Origin: Niebla homalea
Lineage: Eukaryota; Ascomycota; Lecanoromycetes; Lecanorales; Ramalinaceae
Length of the DNA: 64,000 nt
Assembly (NCBI GenBank): GCA_019925105.1
Contig: JAHGAU010000023.1
Span: 496,001 to 560,000, forward strand
Reading direction: 5' to 3'
The notes under the pieces were generated by a model. That model ran no database searches, had not been told where the DNA came from, and saw only the letters and a list, made by a program, of their open reading frames with translations. A program made the position numbers and the translations under genes. Positions 13,015 through 25,969 of the stretch are shown here, in pieces. Each line of letters starts with the position of its first letter. Positions within the stretch are counted from its first letter, which is position 1.

Positions 13015-16000
13015 CATTAATTATAGTCTTCCCTCCGTAATAAAGAAACTAAATACCTTTACCCGGATAAAGAAATACTCTACGGTTATCCTAAGCGTAA
13101 CGTTAATAAAAATATATAATAATATTTTTAATAAAGGGATAATAAAAGGTAAGTTTTTTAAATTAATAAGGTTATAAGATTAAACGATAAATATTTATTA
13201 ATACTTTAAATATTAAGGATATAAATATATTATTACGAGGTACCTTAACAATATAAAATTTACGGTATATAATGAAAAATATAATACGTATAAATACGTA
13301 AGTTTAATAATAAAGGACTTAATAAAGAACGTATTAAAATACGTAGTATATAAGAGTAATAATTACTTAACGTAAAACTTATAATATAAGGTAAAAGTTA
13401 AGGAAACTTAACGTAAAAAGATTAAGATAACAATTAAAGTATAATATTATAATTTATATTAATTTAAATTAATAAAATAATTAAAAACGGTCTTAAAATG
13501 TAAACGGAACCCGTTAAACGAAGAAAATTAAAGCGTAATAATTAATAACGTATAAAAGAAGAAACTTATAACGATATTAACCCTTAAAGTTAATTATTTA
13601 ACCAGGATAATCGTTATAATAAGAAAACCGGAATGATAACGTTTAACCTTAAAAAGAAATTATTTATATAAATAAAAGTTAACGGAAAAAACTTAATAAA
13701 AATAAATATATAATACGTTTATACTTTTAAGGGTAATATAATATAATATATATAAGAAAGTAATTAGAGTTATAATATTAATATTTAAATTTAAAAAAAT
13801 AAAGGATATTAATATTATAGCAATATAAAAACCGCTATATAATCTATATATACGTTTTTTAATTAACCCGGGGGATAATAATTTTTAAAAGAAATAAAAT
13901 AATACGGATATATTTCTTTATAGATAAAAGGTTAAAAATGAATAACGGAAACGTTATTTATTACGGAGGGAATCTATATATACTCTAAATTATATAAAAA
14001 GGAAATATTAAGGGTAATTTAAATATCTATAATATATATAATTCGCCGCCGGTTAATAAAAAAGGGCCCTTTATAATTCCGCTATCTAAGGATATTATAG
14101 CCGTATTTAATAAATACCTTTTAATAGGAAACTTTAATCTTTATTATATTAAATAAAACGAAAAAAGGTATATAATTAATTATATTAAATTTAAAGCGTT
14201 ATTAATAATTACCGTCCGGTTTAATTTTATATTATTAACGTTAAAAAAGATTATAATATAAGAAAACCGAGGATTTAAGATTACGATTAACTTAATATTT
14301 AATTTGGAAAATATCGTTAATACGGTTATTATATACGGGTTTTATAAGGATTTAAAATATAATTCGGATTATTAACCGATATAAATAACTTTAAATTAAT
14401 TAATCAATATAACCTTATCCTTATCGATAAAACGAACGTAAAAAACGGTTAAGGAAGTTAAAATATATATAAAAATAATAAAAATAATATCTTAATTAAC
14501 GGAATTCCCCCGGTTTAATAATAAGGAATAAATTAACTTTTTTATAAAACGGATAATAAAAGCGTTTAATAAAATAATTAACATAATAATCTTAATGATA
14601 AAGCCGTCTTAAAGAGTTAAAACTTATTAAAATAAGGAATATATAAAAACGATTATAAGGATAAAAACGCTTATTAAATAAGTAACTTAATATAAAAACC
14701 GGGAAACGCTTATATAATTAAAAAAAGCTTAAAAGGAAAAAAAGAAAATTATTAAAAAAAAACTAAATAAACGTATTTTTAATTAATAATATATAACTTA
14801 GCCGTCTTTTTTTATAATATTTAAAAGTTAATAAAATATAATAAAAAATAAAATAAAAAATTTAAGCTTATCTTTAAGTTTTTATTCCTTAAAAGGTTAA
14901 ACGGTATAATAATTAATATATTTAATAATAAAATTAAAACTTTTAAGGGAATATTCTTTTTTCCGTTACCGGAAGTTAACTTAATAAATATCGACGGTAC
15001 GGTATATTTTAAATTAATAATAATAAATAAAATAATTATTTAAGAAATAATAATTAAAATAATTAATAAATTAAAGAAAAATAAAGCCGCCGGACTTAAC
15101 GGTATACTAAATAGGTTCTTATTTATAATAATGTTATTATTTAGAAAAGTCTTTATTTATTTATTTTAAGTTTATTTTAATATAGGATATTATTCTTATA
15201 AATTTAAAGAGGTTAAAACGATAATCCTTAAGAAGTTAATTAAATTAAATTACTTAAAGGTAAAGTTATATAAATCGATAATATTCCTTTAAATGTTAAA
15301 GAAGGTTTTAAAAACGATAATTCTAAAGATCCTTAATAATTACGTTAAAAGGTATAAATTACTTTTTAAATAATAAATAAGAATAAGGAAAAAATGTTTG
15401 ATAGAAACGGCCCTTAAAAGCTTAATTAACGGCGTATATACGGTATAAAATTATAAGAAAAAGTACATTATAAGTTTTCTTTCTTTAAACGTCATAAAGG
15501 TATTTAATAAAGTAAATTATTAAAGGCTATTATATAACTTATGGAAAAAAAGGTTTTACTTTTCCTTATAAAATAAATAAAAAGATTTTTAAGTAATTAA
15601 ATAACGTTAATTAGCTTAAAATAAAAAATAAATATAATAAAGCCTACGATAATAAAAATCCCTTAAAGGTTACTTATTTCCTTAATCTTATTTTTATTCT
15701 TTAACGGCCCGCTTATTAAAAACTTAATAAAGTTAAAATAAAAACTTTAAATTAAAAACTTTATTAATAATATTTATTTTTTAATTTATAATATATTTAC
15801 TTATATAAATTATATAGAGTTAAAATAAATATATAAAGTTTATTTATAATAAATAAAAATATATAAAGCTTAATTTATTCTATATAAATATAAGCTTATT
15901 TATATAATAAAGAATTTAAAACTATATAATATAATAACTATAATAAACTTAAATAATATTATAATAAAGCCGGAATTTAATATTAAAATATTTAATTTTT

Positions 16001-17570
16001 AAGTTAATAGAAAACTTAATTAAAAAGATTATATAAATAAGGTTTAAAAAAGATAATTTTATAAGAAAAGGATTTTATTTACCTTACGGTATTAACGTAA
16101 AAAGCTACCTTATAAAAAACTAGAATTATATATTGAATGATAATAAAGCTTATTATAACGTACATAATAATTATTTAATATATACTTAAAGGTATATTTA
16201 AATATAAGAAGGAGCCCGTTTAATAACTACAAAAGGTTTAAAACCGGTACTTAAGAATAATTAATAAAACGTATAAAACGACCCTTATCCCAATATTAAA
16301 GTCCGAGGTTTTTATATTATTAATAATGTTAACCCTTAATTAAATAATTATTTAAATGAAACTTAAAAAAATATATATATACCCGGTTATATTAACGGGA
16401 AATAAACGTATTTATTAAAATTATAAAAAGTCTTAAATAAAAAAAATTAAAGAAATAGTACTTAACTTTTTTATGGCAGTTAAATTAAAGTAAATCAAAA
16501 GAAAAGTTAACTTAATTTATATTTAAAAAGTTAACGTAAAAGTATATAAATTTTTTACCGGAAGTAAAAGCAATAAAAATTAAAAAAACTATAAGGATAA
16601 ATTTAACGGTAATTACTTTATAGATTATAACGTAATAAATAAAGCGTCAATATAAATATAAAGATTTAATTTTTTAAAAGCGATAATACTTAACTTTAAA
16701 TAATAATAAGGTTACCAATAAATATTTCCGGTATTATAAGATTATAAGGAAAAAGGATAACGTATTAATAATTTAACTTAAAACGGATAAAAACGGTTTA
16801 ACTTATTTCCTTTTTATTATATACGCTAATAACCGGACGGACGTTAATTATAAGTATAAATAAAGGAAATAAAACGTTATTTATATACTTATTTTTTACC
16901 CGTTATTTAAAGAGTTTAAATCGGGATTAATTAAAAAAAATAAGGATTAATAATTATTATTAAATACTTATTATTAAAAGGGGTATTAAGGTGGCCGTTA
17001 AGTTTATAATAATTATAAGTTTATTATTATAATTTAATTTAATTAAAAAGATAAAGAAAATAATTGAAAACTTAACCGAGAAACCTCGCCGCCGATCCGG
17101 GGGTAAAAAGTAGGGGCGAAAAAACTATATTTAATAAAGGTTTCGGGCCGTAAATACCGGGGCAATATAAGAAATATCGCTATATTAATTAGCGGAATTA
17201 TATAAAAAAAAAATAATAATATACGTATTAATATAGATATTTAAAGGTATAATCGGAAATCTTAATATAAAACGGATTAATAAAATAATAGAAGAATAAT
17301 AAGTTTAAAAATAACCCTTATAAGGATTCAATTATAATATTATAGGTTTTCTTGGAAAAGGTATATAAATAAATGATTACTCTTTAAATAACCGTAAATA
17401 TTCTTAATTTTTAAAGCGAGAGTAAAGGCTGGGTAAGTACCGGTTTTTATTCTTAACGTTATTGATATCAGGTTTTTACGGTTATTAATAAGGTTAAATA
17501 ACCGATTATTAAAGAACGCCGGAATTAACTTAGCTAAACCCGTAGTATAAATCAATCAATCAATCAATCA
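13015..17570 (+). mobile_element. LINE 2: Tad-like LINE, 5' part absent or off-window
   Basis: Collinear with LINE 1 from about position 5692 of LINE 1 onward: zinc knuckles of ORF1 (about 13.19-13.35 kb), endonuclease, reverse transcriptase and the same 3' end with an (ATCA)n tail at 17550-17570. The RT active site is F-I-N-N-I-Y at 15760-15777, both catalytic Asp codons changed to AAT. Homology starts exactly where the Gypsy A LTR ends, so the missing 5' part was probably displaced by Gypsy A and lies beyond the left edge. Fully RIP-degraded. Confidence 0.8.
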
Positions 17571-18367
17571 ATATTTATAAAAGCGATTAAGATTATTAAA
17601 AAGAAAAAAAAAGAAGTTTTAAATAAAATAAAAGTTTTATTATAATTATATACCGTTTTTACGATAACGTTTACTTTTATTATAACGTAATAAATTAATA
17701 GTAAAGCTTTAAGTAATTATTAATTAATACCATAAAGACTTTTTTCTTACTTATTTTTTTTATTAAGTTTTATAAAGGGATTTTTAATAAGCTTTATAAA
17801 TTACGTTTATTATTCGTTAACGTAAAATGCCCCTATTATATTATTATTAAATAGATATTATTATACTTATATATATACTTAAGGACTCTTTTCTTTTTAC
17901 TTTTTTCTTATTAGGTTTAATAATAGGTTTTTAATAAGTTTTATATTTAACCGGCTTTACGTTAACTTCTTAAATATATTTCTTTATGCCTTAAAGATTA
18001 ATATATAAAGGGGGAGGTAATTATTAATAGTTAACGTTATCTTTATATTTACGTTATAATAATACATTATATTATTACGTTAAGGTAGGCCGTTAAGCCT
18101 TAATAAAAAGCCTTAATAAAGGGTTTTAATAACGGCCTTAATATACGTTATTTATAAGCCGTAGCTTAATAAGCGTAAAGCGGGGTAACTATTACTTTTA
18201 CCTTAAGTAAAGGTTATATTTTAATTCTTTTTAAGTTCTTTAAGAATCAATTTTATTATTAATCTACTTATTAAAGTTGTACTTAAGTATCTAGACCGTA
18301 ACGTGACGTCTTCTATATCTACCTTTATTAGTCCCGCCGGCGTGCCGCCAGCGGAGTCAGTCTAACA
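17571..18367 (+). mobile_element. Gypsy C-family fragment: 3' interior plus LTR
   Basis: The reverse complement matches 48305-49090 of Gypsy C over its whole length. The LTR part is 18022-18367 and ends CTAACA (TGTTAG on the other strand). It is 346 bases against 333 in Gypsy C, because a 13-base stretch (AAGCCTTAATAAA) is duplicated in tandem. The interior part (17571-18021) is cut by the 3' end of LINE 2, so LINE 2 is younger than this copy. Orientation is opposite to Gypsy C. Confidence 0.8.
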
Positions 18368-19685
18368 TATAATTTAAAAATTTATTATAAACTTTAAAGA
18401 TTAAATAAATTATTAACGTTATAATAGTACTTATTAATTTAATAACTTAATAAAATAACTAAGTAAACTCCATTAAATATTTTACGTGGTTTTATTCTAA
18501 CTTAATAAGTTTTGAAACTTAATTAATTCCTTTATTTTCTTTAAAGAATTAATCGGTATCTTTATAAAATAATAATATACGGGTTATTATATAGAAGGAT
18601 AAATCTTAATAAATATTTATATCTTAAAAGAACTTTAATAAAAATTTTTTACGCTTTTTATTTATAGTTATTATTAAGGGTACTATAAATATTTAAGTAT
18701 TTAATTTTCTTTGGTGGATTTAAATAAAAGTTGTTTTATATGTATTATTTATATTTATATATATTACCGTTTTCTAAAGTTAAAATAAGTTAAATTAATA
18801 TACTAATTACTATAAATCGATTTTACTTTTATAAGTATTTTGAGAATATTTATACCTTTATTTATTATCTTTTTAGCTTTAAGTTAATAATTTTATCGAT
18901 ATTTTATATTATTATTTTAGGGATTAACCTTAAAGTAAATTAAAAAGGCTTTAAATAAAAGCTAAATAATATATATTAAATATAATAAATACTTTGTTTT
19001 ATTCCTTATTAAAGTTTGCCTTAACGTTAATATTTCCCTTTTAATAATATTTAAAGAAGTTCTTTATTATATGTTAATTTTTTAACGTAATATAACTATT
19101 ATAATACGATCCTTTAAGCTATACTTTATAATTATTTTATTTATAACGGACGTAAGTTAATTATTATTATAAGTACCTTTAACGTATTTAAAGCTGATTA
19201 AGGTATTATAATATTGTTAATTAAGGTTAATTTAATAGATTATAATCTTTATATATAATTATTTATTATTAATAAGTTAATAATTTATGGTTAATAAAAC
19301 TTTAGTTTTATTATTTAAGAGATTTTAAAGGAAATTAAACTTAATTTCCTTTATACATTTTATAATATAATTCTTTATAATTATTACGGATAATATTAAT
19401 ATATTAAAATTAAAATAATGAAATAAGCGATAAATCTTATTCTTATTTATAATAATAAAAAATAATTTTATTTTAATTACTTATTACCGTAAGTACTTTA
19501 GAAAATCATTTTATATTAAAACTTTATTATTAAATGAAAGCTTAACTTACTAATTAAATAAATATTATAATATATATTAATTATATATGAATTATATATT
19601 AATTATATATTAATTAAATATTAATTATATATTTATAATTATCTTTATTTTTATTAAAATTAAGGGGAAAGAAAATAATACTTAC
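18368..19685. other. AT-rich decayed DNA, left host sequence of Gypsy B
   Basis: No coding signal or repeat partner recognised. Its composition is that of RIP-degraded repeat DNA. It ends with CTTAC (19681-19685), the left copy of the Gypsy B target duplication, so it was continuous with the sequence now starting at 34608. Confidence 0.5.
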
Positions 19686-19841
19686 TGTTATGTGCATACA
19701 TAGCATGGGGGATACCAGGGAGCATTCATAGGTGTAGGACACTCTTTATACGTAGAGGACAGATGATCCTTAGGATCCTATCTGCATTCAGGTAGAATTA
19801 TTATTTATATATTATTATACTTTTTGGTCTATATATTAATA
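19686..19841 (+). repeat. Gypsy B 5' LTR
   Basis: Begins TGTTATG and ends TATTAATA, the RIP form of the CACCAACA end kept in the 3' LTR. A central block, GGACACTCTTTATACGTAGA, is identical in both copies. Confidence 0.9.
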
Positions 19842-22800
19842 AATAATAGTAATAGCTATTTATATTAATATTATATTAACATATATCGTAAGATCCGTTA
19901 ATGTAAATTAAAGTATCAGTTTATTAAATATAATGGATACTTCCTTTATAGCGGTATTAAAGGTATTAACCTTATATCCTTTAATATACCGCCTTTAATT
20001 CGCTTTTAAATACTTTTAAAAAAAGATTAAAAATAATATTATAAAGAAGATATATATATTATAAGCCTCTTAAGTATTACCGGATTCCAATATTATTATT
20101 TTAATATATTAATTAAACGCCCTATTAAAATTTGGTAACTTAATAATTATAACGATTTTATATTTAACTTTAAAAGGAGTTATTTAAATAATAAAAAATA
20201 ATTAATAATTAAATAACTTAAGAATTATATTTACCGTAAGTAGATTACTTTAATTAAATTTTTAAAGTTATAAAACTTATTATTTTTTTTAATTTAATTC
20301 CTGAAAACTAGATTTTAGATCCTTTAATACTTTAATATAATTTATTATATTTCGAAAACGCTTTATTATCGTTATAATTATTATATAAATCGTTATCGAC
20401 CTTGATAAAATCAGGCAGGTTTAAATTACGTTAATATAATTAAAGTCCTTAAAAACTTAATATTATAAGACTATTATTTTTATTAAATAGTTTTTTACCT
20501 TTATAATAGCCATTAGATTCACCTTTTATATCAGTATTAATATTACGACGCTCCCCTTTGGCTTTAAGTATTAAACCCGAATTTAAGCTTAATAAATTTA
20601 ATATATTAAACTTAAGTTTATTATATTAAATAAAAGGTATTTTTATTAAAAAAGTAATTTTTATTTAACTTATTAATCCGCTTAATCGGTTAAAAAGAAT
20701 AGGTTTTACCGAAAAGTAAATAATATAATTATAAGGTATAATTTATAAATTAATTCCCGCTACTATATAAGGTTAATAGTAAAATTATTTTAATAGTAAT
20801 TTATTTTTTCCTTTTAATAATATAATATAATTAATAAAAAGCTTATAGTTAAACCGATTAATAAATTTTAATCCCGGTAACGTTGGATTTCTTAACCCTT
20901 TTTATAAAAATAAGTCTTTTAATATAACTTTTATAATTAAGTATTCCGGGAAATATATTTTTTCCCGGGATATATATATTTTTATTAATCGATTAAAGGA
21001 TATTACTTAAATAATAAATATATAATTATTACGGAATAATCTATAATTATATTTAAGAGGTATTGCTTTAAAGTAATATATTATAAAGTTATTAAATATT
21101 AAAAAACGACTTTTTAAATATAATAACGGTTTAATTAAATAAATTTTTTTAAATTATTATTAAATTTAAATTAGCTTAATAGGTCAGTTTAATTATTCTG
21201 GTTATTAAAAAATATATTATAAATAATACTTTTCGGAACCGGGAGCCCCGTAAATATATATAAATTATTTTACGGGCTATATATACGTTAAATTTTAATA
21301 ATATTTAAAATTAACTTACGTTTATTTATAACGGGTTAAACTTAGAATTTTAACGTGATCTATAATCATTAAATATAATTATTATTATTAATAATTACTT
21401 TAAGTTTATAAATAAATTTAAATATAATTAATAAGCTTACGTTATTGAATATTATACATTTTTATAAATATATCCATAAAATCGTAAAACGGATATATTA
21501 TTTTAAGGTAATCAGAATTTTATAAAAAATTCAGAAATTAATCCTTTTTCTTAATTATTAATATTATTTTTTTAAGCGTATAAATAAAATAAAGCTTATA
21601 ATATACGCCCTTAAAAAAAGGATAACGGTAATTGTCCTTAATGTTATAAAAGAAAATATTAACATTAAACCAAGGAAAATTAAGGCCCTTAAAAAAAGGT
21701 CCGATTTTAAATACTGAACGCATTATATAGAATAAAGGGTTAATTAAGTTTCTATATTTAAGGATAAAGAAGAAGAAAATACGTTATCCGATAAAAAGGA
21801 ATTAAAAGGATTTTAAAATAATAATAATCTTATTATAAAAAAAGTAAATTTTATATATTAATCCCCGTACGTTATTAATATATTAAATACGTATTAAAGT
21901 ACATATTACGAAATAAACTTTTTATTTATCTTAAATATAATTATTAAAAATTAAAAAGAATAAACTTAAGTATTTTTAAGGCCTTTTCGTTAAATTAACG
22001 GATTTAGCTTATCGATAATTAATATACGTAAACTTAATAAATTAATAGCGTATTATTTATAATTATTAACTTTACTATAATAAAGAGTACGTACCTTATA
22101 GGTTTTACCTTTAAAGTATATTAATATATTATAAATAAAATTTAATTTACCCCCAATTTATTTATAATAAACTTCTATATAGATAATAAGTATCTTATTA
22201 CGATTATTAATCGTAATATTATATTCTTTTAAATTTTAAATCCGGATTTTAAAATTTTAAAATTACTTAAATTAATTCTAATTATAAACGTTAATAACTT
22301 TAAATTAATTACCGATAAATTTATAATATTCGACTTAATTTTTCTAAAGGAAAAGAATATAATACTTATTTTAAGAAAAATCTTAATTAAAATTTATTTA
22401 ATACGTAATTTATTTATTAATATTTTAATCGCTATTAATATTATAACTTTTAATAAAATAATAATTAATTTTAATAATTAAAAATATATTATCGGTATTT
22501 ATAAAAATATAAGTATTAAAGTAATTACCTTTATAAAGGAAACAGCGTAATTATAACGTATAATTTACGTAAAATAATAAACTTAAATCTTAATTTATAA
22601 TACGGTATAAATATTAATTATATATTAAAAAAAAGGGACTTTAAAAGAATTATTAAAGTCCCGGGATTTCATCTTTAAACTATAATTAATACCGTTTTAT
22701 AATCTTAAATTCTAAAATAACGTATTTACGTATATCGTTAACTTAAAAATATCGGTTATTTAAATTAAAAACGATATTAATTAAAATACGTAAGGTAAAA

Positions 22801-23300
22801 CTTAAAATTTTATATAATTTACCCCTATAACTTTATTATATAATAGTTTTAAGTTTATTAATATTATTTATTACTTATAAATAAAGAACTTAAAAATTTA
22901 AGTTATAAATTTATAAAGTTACCGTAATAACAATATTAATTTTCGTACTCTCCGGAATAATCTTTATAACTTTTAATTATTTAAAGACCTATTTAAATTA
23001 ATTATTATAAATTAATAATTATAAAGAATAAATTTTACTTAACGGTATTAAAATTTATATACGTAACGGAAATACGTAAATTTAATTAAATAATATTATT
23101 AAAGAATTTAATAATATCTTTAAAAATAATAATATTATAATTAATATTTTAGAAAATTAAAATATATTTATTAACCTTTAATTTAATATAATTATTAAAC
23201 TTAAGAAAGTATATAATATTAAGCGTAAAAATTAAAAGCTTATAAATTAAGCTTTAAATAAAATATATAAAAAAAGTAAATTATATTAATTTATATAACT
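19842..23300 (+). pseudogene. Gypsy B gag / protease region, not resolved
   Basis: By position between 5' LTR and RT this should hold gag and protease. The sequence is too AT-rich and stop-laden for any motif to be claimed. A 61-codon open stretch on the opposite strand (21538-21723) is an antisense accident. Confidence 0.4.
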
Positions 23301-23820
23301 TATAGAATTTTTATACTTTACTTTTATTATTTAACGTAATATTTTAAACGGATATAAAGACTATATTATAATTAATATTTAGTTATTTAATAAAATTATA
23401 ATTTCTAATTTATATCCGTTATGATTATAATAAGAAATAATTTCTTTGATTATAAATTATAAATATATTACCGTAATTAACGCCCGCGGTTATTTTTATT
23501 AATTTCTTATACGTAAATCCGATTAATATAAACTTTATATTATCTTTTATAAAAGTTAAAAGGAATCTTCGGTTATATTAATAAATTTTAAAGGTAATCT
23601 TTTATATATATAAAGATAAATAGATAATGTATTATATTTAATATCAGATTTTACGTAAATATTTATAAATAATATAATTATTTTTAATTATTTATTAAAG
23701 GAATATATTATTTATTTACGTTAAGTTTTTTAAATTCTTAAAGATAAATACGTAAACCTTTTATTAATAAAGTTATTTATCGGTTACTTTACGATTAAAC
23801 TCCTTAATTAATAAGTTAAT

Positions 23821-23968
23821 TGTGAGAGCCCTAGTAAAATGTATGAATAAAGTAATGGATAAGTGATCTATCTAGGTGCATGGTGGTGAGCTATGTATAG
23901 TAAGTGCGGGTACCAAGTAATGCGGAACCCGTTCCGTGGTATAGGTTAGCTCTATTAAGTCCCTAATA
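23821..23968. repeat. Left LTR of short LTR element
   Basis: 148 bases, GC-richer than its surroundings, with the block GCGGAACCCGTTCCGTGGTA identical to the right copy. Confidence 0.88.
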
Positions 23969-25821
23969 ATTTATTACTTATAAAAAAGGCTTATACCCTA
24001 TAAGCAATAATAATAATAAAAGTATATACCGAAAGGTTCCGGAGCCTCATCTAGGCTTATCTTAGCGCCGAGTATATAAAGGGGTAATTATATAGGGTAA
24101 TTATTGTTAAGCAATGTATAATAAAATAAGGAAGTTGAAAAATTCGAAAAAAATTAACCTAAGTAATTATTATAATTACACCCGGGAAATAATCGTAAAT
24201 TTAAGTATTACGATTAAGCTAAATCACTTAAATCTGTGCTTTCCGAGGTTTTACCGGGTTAGGTATTAACGGGTTATTTATAATCAACTTATTAATACTC
24301 ATAATAATAAGCTTCCTAAAAGTATTAATAAAGTATATTACGGGAAAGGAATTTATCGAAGTAAATACGGTATTAACTCGCAATTGGTACGTATAATTTA
24401 TATAATATTTAAATAGAGTATTATTAATTTATAAATATAAATATAGTAACCTTACGGCTTTACTTTAATAATATCATAGGTAATTTAAGTATAGATTCCT
24501 CGAAGACTATAGTAAAGCCTATAAATAAGGCTTTATCTTCGTTATTATCGTTATCGTCATTTAATTTAATATTACCGTCATTATTATTTATATAATATAC
24601 TTATTCCTCCTTTTTCTTAATATATTTATTAAAACCTTTTTTTTTAAGGGTAAGGATTCAACTTATATTTCTCCTCCTTCTTAAAGTTACGGTAAGGGTA
24701 ATAAAAGTTTTATTAATGTTCTTAATAATCTTATTAATAATCTTATTAACGTAAGTTATTAAATAAACGCATTAATAAATATAAATATAGCTTATATATA
24801 TTAAATTAATTATATTTAACGTCGTTAATCTATTAAATAAGATCCGTAATTATTAAAGTAACTATAAATATAAAGAATTACGTCCGGAAATAAACGTCGA
24901 AATAATTATATATAGTTATTACTTAGCCGGCCTTAACTAAAAGGCTTATAATATATTTATTAAAAGTGATAATTTTTTAAACGTATTCTTTGGGGTCCTT
25001 ACGTATTTATACGTTATTAATAATATAACGGAGTAATTTAAGCTTTTAAAGGGTTATTATAGGTAATTCTTTGAACCGCTTTTTAAGTTTATTAATCTAA
25101 AGATTAAGGCCAATATATACTTCGGCTCTAAGTATTATATTTAGCTCGTTTATATATTATTTTTCGGCTTTACCTTATAAGTATTAATCGATATATTGTG
25201 GATTAACCTCCTTAATTTTTAAACGTTAAATAAAGGAGAAAACGTTATAATAAATCCTTAAGCCGTTAGCGGTATATATTACCGGCTTAATATTATTATT
25301 ATCGGGATTAAAGAAGTTAATATCTTTAGGCTTAAATTTGGGTATATTGGCCCTAAATACTGTAATTATAGGTATAGTTTAGATTGAAGTTAAAAGAGCT
25401 TAAAATTACTTTTTACTTATAGTAATTTATAATATATCGTCTTTATTAAGTAAAGATTTTAAGGGTAAATTTAAGGGTAATAAAAGTATAATAACGTCGT
25501 TAAATACGTTGTCTTTAAGTGCTTTGTCCTTAATACTTATATATTTTACGGATTTTACACTATATATTGCCTGGATACCGGCAAGTCGATTTAATTCAAT
25601 TAAGAGAGGCGTTAAAGCGTACCTTAAGTAATAACGTTTATTACTTATAATTACGACGTTTAAGAGATGTAATTTAAAGGTTAGTTACCTAGTTAAAGGG
25701 GCCGTTAATGGAGGACTCTTAGTACGGTATTACCGTGTTACTCGTTATCTGAAGTCTGCGTTTCTAATATCACTTAATAATAAGTACTATAAGATGGATA
25801 AACTCGTTATTATTATTAAAT

Positions 25822-25969
25822 TATGAGAGCTTTAGTAAAATGTATAAATAAAGTAATAAATAAGTAATCTATCTAGGTATATGGTGGTAAGCTATGTACA
25901 GTGAGTGCGGGTGTTAAGCAATGCGGAACCCGTTCCGTGGTATAGGTCAGCTCTGCTGAGTCCCTAATA
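25822..25969. repeat. Right LTR of short LTR element
   Basis: 148 bases, same length as the left copy, no indels seen; differs only by C/T and G/A. Confidence 0.88.

Larger units (their letters stand above)
23821..25969. mobile_element. Short LTR retroelement (2149 bp) inside Gypsy B RT
   Basis: Two 148-base direct repeats (23821-23968 and 25822-25969) bound 1853 bases. The pair begins TGTGAGAGC / TATGAGAGC and ends CCCTAATA, consistent with TG...CA after RIP, and all differences I see are transitions. TTAAT is duplicated at the outer edges (23816-23820 and 25970-25974). Removing the element and one TTAAT copy rejoins the RT frame of Gypsy B in phase. The interior is too short for gag plus pol and no RT block was found, so it is probably non-autonomous (TRIM/SMART-like but larger) or a deletion derivative. 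Confidence 0.88.

Noticed and set aside
17340..17555. 71-codon minus-strand ORF
   Set aside because: Antisense to the LINE 2 3' untranslated end; no domain.
21538..21723. 61-codon minus-strand ORF
   Set aside because: Antisense within Gypsy B gag region; AT-rich chance frame.
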